From Fimbriimonas sp. (GTDB lineage: Bacteria > Armatimonadota > Fimbriimonadia > Fimbriimonadales > Fimbriimonadaceae), in NCBI GenBank assembly GCA_030447945.1, contig JAUJNV010000008.1:1-44161 (forward strand): 44,161 nt of DNA, written 5' to 3'. Positions 37,310-44,161 of the stretch are shown piece after piece. The position numbers were made by a program, and so were the translations under genes. The stretch's first letter is position 1, and each line of letters begins with the position of its first letter. The notes under the pieces are model-generated. The model ran no database searches. It worked only from the letters and a program-made list of their open reading frames with translations, and was not told the DNA's origin.

Positions 37310-38640
37310 ATGCCCTACATTCCCCATACCGACGCCGATCGCGAGGAGATGCTCGCCCGGATTGGCGCTCTCTTCTATCGACGACCTTTTTCGGGAGATC
37401 CCGGAGAACCTGCGGGTGAAGGGCGAGCTCGACCTGCCGCCCGCCCTCGACGAGGCCCGGCTCATGGCGCACCTGGCCGAGATCGTAGGCCGCATGAACG
37501 TGAGCATGGCCGACGTGGTCTGCTTCTTCGGGCATGGCGCGTACGACCGCTACATCCTCCACCGTGGGCGCGGTGATTTCGCGCGGCGAGTTCCTCACCG
37601 CTTACACGCCGTACCAGCCGGAGGAGAGTCAGGGCGACTTCCAGACGATCTACGAGTTTCAGAGCATGGTCGCCGAGCTCTACGGCACGGACATTGCGAA
37701 CGCTTCGATGTACGACGGCGCGACCTCGATGGCCGAGGCGGCGATCATGGCGAACGGCGTAAACGGGCGGCCCAAGACCTTCGTCAGCGGCGCGGTCCAC
37801 CCCACTACCGGCGTGTGCTCGATACCTACCTGTGGTCGATGCAGCTCGGCGGAGACGCTTCCCGCGACCTGCGGGGCGACAGACGACTTCGACGCGGTCG
37901 ACGAGTCCGCCGCCTGCGTGATCGTCCAGTATCCCAACTTCGGGAACCTGGAGGACCTGAATCGGGCGCGCGAGGCCGCGCGTCGGACCGGGGCGCTGTT
38001 CATCGTCGTGGCCGATCCCGTCGCCTGCGCGCTGGTGCGGCCGCCTGGCGAGTTCGACGCGGATGTGGTGGTCGGCGAGGGTCAGCCGATGGGCATTGCG
38101 ATGGGCTTTGGCGGGCCGCTGCTGGGGCTGTTCGCCTGCAAGTCAGAGTTCGTGCGGCGGATTCCCGGCCGTATCGTCGGGCGCACCAAGGAGGCGCACG
38201 GGGAGCGGGAAGGGTACGTGATGACCCTGCGCACCCGCGAGCAGGACATCCGGCGCGAGAAGGCGACCTCGAACATCTGCACCAACCAGGCGCTCATGGC
38301 GCTCGCTTCGACCGTTTACATGAGCGCCTTGGGCAAGAACGGCATGCGCCAAGTGGCCGAGGCGACGGTGCGAAACACGCAATACGCCCTCGGCAAGCTG
38401 AAGGAGGCCGGGGCACGTCGGCGGTTCGACGGCAAGGTCTTTGGTGAGTTCACGCTGGAACTGCCGAGAAACGCGGCCGAAGTTCGGGACCGCCTGCTGG
38501 AGCAGGGCATTCTGGCGGGACTACCACTGGGGACGTACTACGAAGGGATGGAGAACTGCCTCTTGGTGGCGGTGACCGAACTTCGTACGAGAGAGCAGAT
38601 CGACGACTTTTCGGAGAAGCTGCGAGCCGTTCTCAGGTAG
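37310..38640 (+). CDS. gcvPA: Glycine dehydrogenase (decarboxylating) subunit 1
   Basis: Starts MPYIPHTDADREEMLARIG at ATG 37310. Joined frames give about 443 residues: [100 protein letters not shown]. The uninterrupted 3' half contains VIVQYPNFGNLEDL, GMGFGGPLLG-like AMGFGGPLLGLFACK and REKATSNICTNQALMALASTVYMS. It is the N-terminal half of the PLP-dependent P protein; it forms a complex with GcvPB. Frame changes lie near 37370, 37555, 37815 and 37860. Confidence 0.93.
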
Positions 38641-38649
38641 GCACACCGC

Positions 38650-38684
38650 TGACATGGCACGGGCGTCCCGCCCGTGCCATGTCA
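38650..38684. repeat. Perfect REP-like palindrome between gcvPA and gcvPB
   Basis: TGACATGGCACGGGCG and CGCCCGTGCCATGTCA form 16-bp perfect arms with a 3-nt loop, 10 nt past the gcvPA stop and 29 nt before gcvPB. Its core GCACGGGCGTCCCGCCCGTG is identical to the left tip of the element inside gcvPB at 39631. Confidence 0.75.
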
Positions 38685-38712
38685 AAGGTAGACTCGGCCC
38701 ACCCTCTGCACC

Positions 38713-40362
38713 ATGCCCACGAAGACCGTTCCGTCACCTCAGCTCATCTTTGAGAAGTCGCGCGCCGGGCGCATCGGGTGCAACGTTCCCGCCTGCGATA
38801 CGCCGGAAGTGGACCTCGATAAGGCACTAGGCGGCACGCGCCAGAGCCTCGACCTCCCCGAAATTGCGGAGCTCGACGTCATGCGGCACTTCGTGAATTT
38901 GAGCCACATCAACTACGGCATCGAGACGGGCTTTTACCCCCTCGGCTCCTGCACGATGAAGTACAACCCGCGGATCAACGAGGCCACCGCCTCGCTGCCC
39001 GGGTTCGCGCGGCTCCACCCGATGCAGCCGGTCGAGTCGGTCCCGGGCGCCCTCGAGATTCTCGCCGGCGTGCAGGAGATGCTGCAGGAGATCACCGGCT
39101 TCGACCTCATCACGCTCCAACCTCTCGCGGGCGCGCACGGCGAACTGACGTGCCTCATGCTCATCCGTGCCTACCACGAGTCGCGCGGGGAGGGGGAGCA
39201 GCGAACAGTGGTCTTGGTCCCTGACTCCGCCCACGGCACCAACCCGGCCTCGGCCGCGCGCTGCGGCTATACGGTGCGCTCGATCCCCACCGACCCCGAC
39301 GGCAACACCGATCTGGCGGCGCTGGAAAGGGCTCTGGACGACAAGGTCGCGGCGCTCATGCTCACGAACCCTTCGACGCTGGGCCTTTTCGAGCCGAACA
39401 TCGAACGGATCTGCCGGTTGGTGCACGACGCGGGCGGGCAGGTGTTTTGCGACGGCGCGAACATGAACGCGATGGTCGGCACCACCCGGCCCGGCGACCA
39501 CGGCTTCGACTGCATGCACCTGAACCTCCACAAGACTTTCTCCACCCCCCACGGCGGCGGCGGCCCCGGCTGCGGCGCCATCGGCCTCCAGACCCACCTA
39601 GACCCTTTCCTGCCAGTTCCCGTGATCCGCCGTAGCACGGGCGTCCCGCCCGTGGGTCCCGGGGCCGTCCCGGCCCCGTCTCCGGAAGAAGGCCCCGGGA
39701 CCCACGGGCCGGACGCCCGTGCCACGGTTGTGGCGGATTATGACCGGCCGCGGTCGATTGGGCGGGTGTCGCCGTTTTATGGGCAGTTTCTGATGGAGGT
39801 CCGTGCCTATACCTATCTCCGCGCGTACGGCAAGGAGAAGATGGCCGATATTTCGCGCCACGCGGTGCTCAATGCGAACTACGTCCAGGCGCGGCTGAGG
39901 GAAGTGCTCCCGCCAGCCCATGACCGGCCCGCCATGCACGAGTGCGTGCTGACGGCGGAGAAGTACAAGAAGGAGCATGGAGTGCGGGCACTGGACATCA
40001 GCAAGCGGCTCATCGACTACGGCTTCCACCCGCCGACCAACTACTTCCCGCTGATCGTCCCCGAGGCGCTCATGATCGAGCCGACGGAGACGGAAGGGAA
40101 GGAGACCCTCGATGCCTTCTGCGACGCGATGATCTCCATCTGCCGAGAGGCCCAGGAGGACCCGGAGCTTCTGCACGAAGCGCCGACCACCCAGATCGTG
40201 GGGCGGCTCGACGAGACCGCCGCGGTCAAGAGCCTCGATGTCCGTTGGAAGCGGTGCGGCGACATCGAGGTGGGCGCGGCCGCCCCGAAGAACAACCGGG
40301 AGGTTGCTCACGGTGAAGGGTTCGACGGTCAACGTGTAGACGAAGTCGCGAAGGCCGTCTGA
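38713..40362 (+). CDS. gcvPB: Glycine dehydrogenase (decarboxylating) subunit 2, with in-frame repeat insert
   Basis: 549 residues, one open frame. It has the conserved TGFYPLGSCTMKYNPR-type segment (IETGFYPLGSCTMKYNP), QPLAGAHGELTCLMLIRAYH, SAHGTNPASAARCGY and GQVFCDGANMNAM. The PLP Lys is residue 274 in MHLNLHKTFSTPHGGGGPG. The usual DYDRPRSIGRVSPFYGQF follows. GcvPB proteins are about 480-500 residues; this one is longer because about 31 residues (308-338, STGVPPVGP...GPDARAT) are encoded by a palindromic repeat between PFLPVPVI and ADYDRP. With GcvPA it decarboxylates glycine. It ends 1 nt before the lipoate-ligase-family gene. Confidence 0.96.
   Translation: MPTKTVPSPQLIFEKSRAGRIGCNVPACDTPEVDLDKALGGTRQSLDLPEIAELDVMRHFVNLSHINYGIETGFYPLGSCTMKYNPRINEATASLPGFARLHPMQPVESVPGALEILAGVQEMLQEITGFDLITLQPLAGAHGELTCLMLIRAYHESRGEGEQRTVVLVPDSAHGTNPASAARCGYTVRSIPTDPDGNTDLAALERALDDKVAALMLTNPSTLGLFEPNIERICRLVHDAGGQVFCDGANMNAMVGTTRPGDHGFDCMHLNLHKTFSTPHGGGGPGCGAIGLQTHLDPFLPVPVIRRSTGVPPVGPGAVPAPSPEEGPGTHGPDARATVVADYDRPRSIGRVSPFYGQFLMEVRAYTYLRAYGKEKMADISRHAVLNANYVQARLREVLPPAHDRPAMHECVLTAEKYKKEHGVRALDISKRLIDYGFHPPTNYFPLIVPEALMIEPTETEGKETLDAFCDAMISICREAQEDPELLHEAPTTQIVGRLDETAAVKSLDVRWKRCGDIEVGAAAPKNNREVAHGEGFDGQRVDEVAKAV
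39631..39726. repeat. Long REP-like palindrome inserted in frame in gcvPB
   Basis: 36-nt arms 39631-39666 and 39691-39726 are reverse complements at 34 of 36 positions, with a 24-nt middle that begins its own small stem (GGGGCC gtccc GGCCCC). The left arm starts CGTAGCACGGGCGTCCCGCC, sharing its core with the palindrome at 38650. Its length (96 nt) is a multiple of three and it has no stop in the used frame, so the host gene stays open. Confidence 0.85.
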
Positions 40363-40363
40363 A

Positions 40364-41011
40364 GTGCGGATCGCGCGGGAAGGACCCGCCGACGGCCCGA
40401 GCAACATGTCCCGCGATCAGATTCTGCTCGACAGGGCGGAGCGAGGGGAAGCCGGCTGCCGCGTCTACTCGTGGGGCGCTCCTTGGGTAACTCTGGGCCG
40501 CTACCAGAGCCCGGAACGCGACCTCTGTTCATCGGCCGACACGTCCTGGGTCATCCGGCCGACCGGCGGAAAGGCCGTCCTTCACGGGCACGACATCACG
40601 GTCGGGCTGGCCGTGCCTCTGAACCGGTTCAGCGGTCTGCGCTCGATCAAGTCGATCTACCCGGCCGTCGTGGCCCCATTGGTGAATGCGCTGCGCGCGT
40701 GCGACGTTCCCGCTGCCCTCGCCGAGGAGACACCCCACGCAGGGAAGGGGCAGCGCACCGCAGATTGCTTCGCCCATGTCTCGCCGAACGACGTCGTGGA
40801 CGTGCGCAGTGGTAAGAAAGTCTGCGGCTGCGCGCTTCGCGTGACTCAGACGGCGGTGCTCGTTCAGGCCAGCCTTCCCTATCGTTCACCGATTCTTGAT
40901 CCGGCTTCGGTGATGCGAAACGCGGAGAGCGCGCCGGTGGTTCCGTGGGATCCGACGGGATTTGGCGACGCTCTTGAAGAGGCTATCGCGTCCTGTATTC
41001 AATGGGAATAG
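40364..41011 (+). CDS. Lipoate-protein ligase A / octanoyltransferase family protein
   Basis: 215 residues from GTG 40364, one base after the gcvPB stop. The BPL/LplA fold motifs are CRVYSWGAPWVTLGRYQ, WVIRPTGGKAVLHGHDITVGLAVPL (substrate-binding RRxTGGxAVxH box), DCFAHVSPNDVVDV and GKKVCGCALRVTQTAVLVQASL, whose first Lys is the usual lipoyl-AMP contact. Family members attach lipoate or octanoate to lipoyl domains. The position directly after gcvPB points to GcvH as substrate. It is shorter than E. coli LplA (no C-terminal accessory domain), so it could be a LipM-type octanoyltransferase. Confidence 0.85.
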   Translation: MRIAREGPADGPSNMSRDQILLDRAERGEAGCRVYSWGAPWVTLGRYQSPERDLCSSADTSWVIRPTGGKAVLHGHDITVGLAVPLNRFSGLRSIKSIYPAVVAPLVNALRACDVPAALAEETPHAGKGQRTADCFAHVSPNDVVDVRSGKKVCGCALRVTQTAVLVQASLPYRSPILDPASVMRNAESAPVVPWDPTGFGDALEEAIASCIQWE

Positions 41012-41433
41012 CTAAAGAGTTTCGCGAATTCGCCGCTCAGGGGAACATGCTCGACCTCGCGGTGGGCGTGATCATTGGGGCCGCCTTCGGGAAGGTCGTG
41101 GCCTCACTAGTCGAGGATCTCCTCATGCCCCCGATCGGAAGGGTCGTCGGCAACACCGACTTCAAGGAGCTTTTCATCTCCCTCGACGGCAAGAGTTACG
41201 AAAGCCTCGCTGCCGCGAAGCAGCAAGGGGCCGCGACCCTGAACTACGGGATGTTCCTGACGAACGTGGTGCAGTTCCTGATCGTCGCCTTTGTCGTCTT
41301 CCTCATCATCAAGGCGATCAACCGAATGCGACGGCCGGCGGAAGCGCCCGCTGCCGGCCCGTCGGACGAGGTGAGACTCTTGACGGATATCCGCGACTCG
41401 TTGCGGACCGGCACTCCACCCGCGGTCCCTTAG
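41002..41433 (+). CDS. mscL: Large-conductance mechanosensitive channel
   Basis: 143 residues, intact. It overlaps the preceding gene by 10 nt. N-terminal amphipathic helix (GIAKEFREFAAQGNMLDLAVGVIIG) runs into TM1 with the pore-lining glycines (GVIIGAAFGKVVASLV) and the DLLMPPIG motif. A periplasmic loop (ISLDGKSYESLAAAKQQG) and TM2 (FLTNVVQFLIVAFVVFLIIKAINRM) follow, then a C-terminal helix (EVRLLTDIRDSLR). MscL forms a pentameric safety valve that opens under hypo-osmotic shock. Co-transcription with the gcv genes looks incidental. Confidence 0.97.
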   Translation: MGIAKEFREFAAQGNMLDLAVGVIIGAAFGKVVASLVEDLLMPPIGRVVGNTDFKELFISLDGKSYESLAAAKQQGAATLNYGMFLTNVVQFLIVAFVVFLIIKAINRMRRPAEAPAAGPSDEVRLLTDIRDSLRTGTPPAVP

Positions 41434-41442
41434 CAACCAAAA

Positions 41443-41476
41443 AAGGAGCGCCCGGCTTTTTGGCCGGGTGCTCCTT
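41443..41476 (-). terminator. Bidirectional terminator between mscL and the sigma factor
   Basis: AAGGAGCGCCCGGC pairs with GCCGGGTGCTCCTT over 14 bp (one G-U) around a TTTTTG loop. On the minus strand it is followed by a run of six T, so it is a classic intrinsic terminator for the sigma gene. It also lies 10 nt after mscL and could act on both strands. Confidence 0.85.
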
Positions 41477-41497
41477 CCGTGGGTCACCGCCTGCGGC

Positions 41498-42538
41498 TTA
41501 GTTCGGCAGCGGCGTGATCTGGAAGCCCTGCGCGCTGAGCTCCTGGCCGATGTGGCGGAGCTTCTTCATCGCGCGCAGCTCGATCTGCCGCACCCGTTCG
41601 CGGGTGACGTTCAGCTCGGCACCGACCTCCTCCAAAGTGCGCGAGCGGCCGTCGTCGAGACCGAAGCGGAGACGGACGACGTCGCGCTCCCGCCCGGTGA
41701 GCCGGCCCAGGATGCCATCGATCTCCTCGCGACGGATGAGCGTCCAGGTCACGTCGCCCGGATTCGGCATGTTGTGGCCCTGCACGAAATCGCCAATGCT
41801 GGAGTTGTCCTTCTCACCGACCGGAGTCTCCAGCGAGATGGGCTCGACGGCGACCCGCATCATTTCCCGCACACGGTCGATGGAGAGACCGACCTCGCGG
41901 CTGATTTCCTCTTCCGTCGGCTCACGCTGCAGCTCCTGCTGGAGCCGTGACGCCGTCTTCACCACCTTGTTGATCAGTTCGGCGACGTACACCGGGATGC
42001 GGATCGTGCGGCCCTGGTTGATGATGGCACGGGCGATCGCGCGGCGGATCCACCACGTCGCGTAGGTGCTGAAGCGGAATCCCTTGCGCCAGTCGAACTT
42101 CTCGACCGCGCGAATGAGGCCGAGGTTGCCCTCCTGAATGAGGTCGGCGAGCGGGATGCCGCGAGCGTTGTACTTCTTCGCGATGCTCACGACGAGCCGC
42201 AGGTTGCTCTCGATGAGCACCTTCTTCGCGTACATGTTGCCGGCCTGGACCTTGCGGGCGAGGTCGACTTCCTGCTCGGGCGTCAGAAGCTGGGCGCGGC
42301 GAGTCTGCCGCATCCACATCTCAAGCTCCTCAGAGTCGTCGTGGACGACCGGAGCTTCTTCCTCTTCCTCTTCCTCTGCCGCATCGAGCTCGAGCAGATC
42401 GTCTTCGGCAGGCTCGGCGGCGGGATCGTCCAGCACGGGCGCAGCCCCAGCCTCCACAAAAGGATGTCGACCGGGCGTGCGAACCGTAATGGCGCGGCCC
42501 CTTCTCGGCTGTGTGGCTAACCCGTTATCTGCTGGCAT
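41498..42538 (-). CDS. rpoD: Principal RNA polymerase sigma factor (RpoD/SigA type)
   Basis: 346 residues, intact. Acidic, Glu-rich N-terminus ([17 protein letters not shown]) instead of a full region 1.1. Region 1.2 is [17 protein letters not shown], and regions 2.1-2.4 hold [58 protein letters not shown]. Region 3 has [20 protein letters not shown], and region 4 ends in [20 protein letters not shown]. This is the housekeeping sigma family; a group-2 paralogue cannot be excluded. GGAGG lies about 13 nt before ATG, rather far, so the start could be slightly different. Confidence 0.93.
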   Translation of the reverse strand: MPADNGLATQPRRGRAITVRTPGRHPFVEAGAAPVLDDPAAEPAEDDLLELDAAEEEEEEEAPVVHDDSEELEMWMRQTRRAQLLTPEQEVDLARKVQAGNMYAKKVLIESNLRLVVSIAKKYNARGIPLADLIQEGNLGLIRAVEKFDWRKGFRFSTYATWWIRRAIARAIINQGRTIRIPVYVAELINKVVKTASRLQQELQREPTEEEISREVGLSIDRVREMMRVAVEPISLETPVGEKDNSSIGDFVQGHNMPNPGDVTWTLIRREEIDGILGRLTGRERDVVRLRFGLDDGRSRTLEEVGAELNVTRERVRQIELRAMKKLRHIGQELSAQGFQITPLPN

Positions 42539-42841
42539 AAGTGCTTCTTTACCTCCGGAGTCTTCTGGACTCTTCTTTTCCCGTGAGGCCCCGCAGCCGT
42601 ACCCCTCAACTTTGTTAGGATATGGTCAGCGCCTGATAATGTCGAAAAATGTCTACTGGACGCGCTCAACAGAAGCGTTTGCCTCGGCTGCGAGCCCTAT
42701 GGTGCACCCGTTGCCGCCTGGTGTCAAGGAGAATGTTGCCTGATGACTAGACGGCTAGTGTGCCGGTAATGTGTGGCACTTTGTGCGCCAACCGTTTTCT
42801 ACTGACGGTGAAGAGTGCTAGTTCCGTTGCACCTAATCGCG
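42539..42841. other. Intergenic region upstream of the principal sigma gene
   Basis: 303 bases with no believable gene. It contains a promoter candidate for the sigma gene (annotated separately) and the distal end of the cysteine desulfurase transcript. Base composition is lower in GC than the flanking genes. No hairpin with a T run follows the desulfurase stop, so readthrough into the sigma gene is possible. Confidence 0.5.
42617..42645 (-). promoter_or_regulatory. Candidate sigma-70 promoter for the principal sigma gene
   Basis: On the minus strand TCGACA and TATCCT are separated by exactly 17 nt, matching TTGACA at five of six and TATAAT at four of six positions. The -10 lies 78 nt from the ATG at 42538. 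Confidence 0.4.
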
Positions 42842-43903
42842 CTACCTCGTCAACTCTCTCAGGTTTTGCGCCGATTCGCGCAAGGTTCGCGCGAGTCCCG
42901 CCGTGGCCTCTGCCGTGTTAAAGCGGCCGAGGCTCACGCGAACCGTGCCCCGAAGCCACTCCGGTTCCAGCCGCAGCGCGACAAGGACGTGGCTCGGATC
43001 CATCGAGCCGGACGAGCAGGCCGCGCCCGCGCTGATGGCATAGCCCGCAGCGTCGGCGTCGATAAGCAAGGTCTCGCCTTCGACCCCGAGAAAGCTCAGG
43101 GAGAGAATGTAGGGCGAGCCTGCGGCGCCGTTGACGCGGCAGTCGGGAAGCCCTTTCAGTTCTTCCAGCAAGATGCCGCGTAGCTCGCGCGCTTGGGCCT
43201 CGTCCCCTTCCTGCTCATCCAGAGCAATCGCCGCCGCGGCGCCCAAGCCGACGATGCCCGGGACGTTCAGCGTGCCTGCCCGAAGCCCCAGTTCCTGTCC
43301 GCCGCCCGATAGAAAAGGCGGTAGAGGCTCCTCCGCCGTATAGAGCCCGCCAATGCCCTTGGGGCCGTACATTTTATGGGCGCTGAAGGAGGCATAGTCG
43401 AGGTCCTCGACGGATTCACCGAGCTTGCCGACCGACTGCGTCAGGTCGCTGTGAAGCCGATCCGCCCAAGGCCGCAGGAAACGGACGTCCCAGCGGTGCC
43501 CCGTCTCGTTGTTCACGCTCATCACGCTGACGAGGCTCCGGCGCTCGCTCGGGGGGCAGAGCTCCTCGTGTGCGTTCGCTAGGGTATGCATGCCGAGCCG
43601 AGCCGCAGGCTCCCGGACGGAGCTGTGTTCAAAGGGCCCCACGGTGCCATCGGGGTAGCTCCCGAGCACCCAGTTGTTCGCTTCGGTCGCGCCGGAGGTG
43701 AATGTGATCTGGGCCGGATCCTCCGCCCCGATGAGCGCCGCCACCCGCTCCCGCGCCAGGTCCACCGCCGCGTGGGCTCTTCTACCCGGATTGTGCAGCG
43801 AGTTCGCATTGCCGAAATCTTCGCCTAGGTAAGGCAGCATCTCCTGCAAAACGCGCGGATCGACCGGCGTGGTCGCGGCATTGTCGAAGTAGCGTTCGCG
43901 CAT
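42842..43903 (-). CDS. Cysteine desulfurase (NifS/IscS family)
   Basis: 353 residues from ATG 43903 (MRERYFDNAATTPVDPRVL). PLP-enzyme motifs: FGNANSLHNPGRRAHAAVDLARERVAALIG, ITFTSGATEANNW, VMSVNNETG, the PLP Lys in YASFSAHKMYGPKGIGGLY, RAGTLNVPGIVGLGAAA, and the active Cys in SAGAACSSGSMDPSHVL. It moves sulfur from cysteine for Fe-S cluster, thiamine or tRNA thiolation. The loop after VNNETG (HRWDVRFLRPWADRLHSD) is atypical and may hide two compensating frame changes. No iscU or iscR neighbour is present; iscS, nifS or a tRNA-thiolation role cannot be distinguished. Confidence 0.93.
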   Translation of the reverse strand: MRERYFDNAATTPVDPRVLQEMLPYLGEDFGNANSLHNPGRRAHAAVDLARERVAALIGAEDPAQITFTSGATEANNWVLGSYPDGTVGPFEHSSVREPAARLGMHTLANAHEELCPPSERRSLVSVMSVNNETGHRWDVRFLRPWADRLHSDLTQSVGKLGESVEDLDYASFSAHKMYGPKGIGGLYTAEEPLPPFLSGGGQELGLRAGTLNVPGIVGLGAAAAIALDEQEGDEAQARELRGILLEELKGLPDCRVNGAAGSPYILSLSFLGVEGETLLIDADAAGYAISAGAACSSGSMDPSHVLVALRLEPEWLRGTVRVSLGRFNTAEATAGLARTLRESAQNLRELTR

Positions 43904-44059
43904 GGAACCGAAAGACGCGCCCGCCTTGGGCGTCAAGTCCTTCTACGCGGTTGTCGCGATCTGAACCTCGCTTTGCCGGTGGGATGGGCGAGCTTCCGCT
44001 CCGGCTTTTGGGTTGCAACTCGCCACCGGCTCAGGAAGCCGCCCGTTTCTGCGCCGGAG

Positions 44060-44161
44060 CTAGGCTTTCGCGCGGAGCCCTTCGAGCGCCTCGTGAAGTA
44101 GTCGCGGCACGTCGCTCGTCCGATCGGCGACCGGCACCCCCGCTGCGTTCAGCGCGTCTAC
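44060..44161 (-). CDS. 3' end of a gene truncated by the window edge
   Basis: Minus-strand frame ending at TAG 44060 reads ALNAAGVPVADRTSDVPRLLHEALEGLRAKA. The pattern (aAGVPVAD...LLxEAL) resembles the C-terminus of succinyl-CoA synthetase alpha subunits, but 33 residues are too few to be sure. Bases 43904-44059, between this gene and the desulfurase, hold no evident gene. Confidence 0.3.
   Translation of the reverse strand, partial: VDALNAAGVPVADRTSDVPRLLHEALEGLRAKA

Noticed and set aside
36659..37310. Glycine riboswitch ahead of or within the gcv operon
   Set aside because: The conserved glycine aptamer cores were not found. The structure at 37244 is a simple tandem-unit hairpin.
42350..42385. 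Microsatellite-like run in the sigma gene
   Set aside because: The CTTCCTC repeats encode the Glu-rich acidic linker normal for this part of sigma factors.

Overview
The window is about 44 kb of GC-rich bacterial chromosome that looks like a diderm of the Armatimonadota, perhaps Fimbriimonadia. This assignment is an inference. It rests on an LptD/OstA-like gene and a C-terminal-Phe beta-barrel protein (two membranes), an N-terminal membrane segment ending in FPVFAQSKEAAKKTS (a style I associate with Armatimonadota prepilin-like proteins), a split GcvPA/GcvPB glycine decarboxylase, and mostly housekeeping gene content. I see no insertion sequence, prophage or CRISPR array.

Layout. 0-2.8 kb (minus): ECF sigma factor, zinc-finger anti-sigma and a large membrane protein, all start/stop overlapped. 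2.9-4.5 kb: broken LptD-like gene. 4.5-6.3 kb (minus): response regulator plus a HisKA-REC-HisKA-HATPase kinase. 6.6-12.4 kb (plus): dnaE followed by three related exported proteins. 12.4-15 kb (plus): MmgE/PrpD-family protein, TrpA-like protein and the start of a class V aminotransferase. 15-16.5 kb (minus): rpsD and a BON-domain lipoprotein. 16.6-20.2 kb: C39-like protein, tRNA-Met(CAT), and an M1-peptidase-like gene. 20.2-23.9 kb (minus): hypothetical protein, parA, parB and a GNAT-nitrilase fusion. 24-31.8 kb: BMP-type lipoprotein, FmdB-like protein (minus), TerC, Gfo/Idh/MocA oxidoreductase, small lipoprotein, two tandem DUF4349 proteins, a hypothetical membrane protein and a small outer-membrane barrel. 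31.9-35.7 kb: glnA, a CAT tRNA, and a trmD-rplS-lepB run (minus). 35.7-41.4 kb (plus): beta-propeller-like protein, gcvH, gcvPA, gcvPB, a lipoate-ligase-family gene and mscL. 41.5-44.2 kb (minus): principal sigma factor, cysteine desulfurase and the 3' end of another gene.

Sequence quality dominates interpretation. Many conserved genes (dnaE, trmD, rplS, lepB, gcvH, gcvPA, parB) are cut by one-base frame changes, while others (glnA, rpsD, rpoD, mscL, gcvPB, the kinase, both DUF4349 genes) are open throughout. The pattern fits indel errors in the assembly, worst at about 10-15 kb and 17.9-22.3 kb, rather than real gene decay. Broken genes are therefore given as one span with the frame changes described.

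The most interesting non-genic structure is a set of hairpin repeats. A REP-like GC-rich palindrome sits between gcvPA and gcvPB, and a longer relative is inserted in frame inside gcvPB, adding about 31 residues. Three intergenic hairpins (about 23.2, 31.8 and 37.3 kb) are built from 7-8 nt tandem units with a similar central spacer. Functionally, the glycine-cleavage block is coherent: GcvH carries the lipoyl lysine, GcvPA/PB form the decarboxylase, and the lipoate-ligase-family gene that starts right after gcvPB could lipoylate GcvH.
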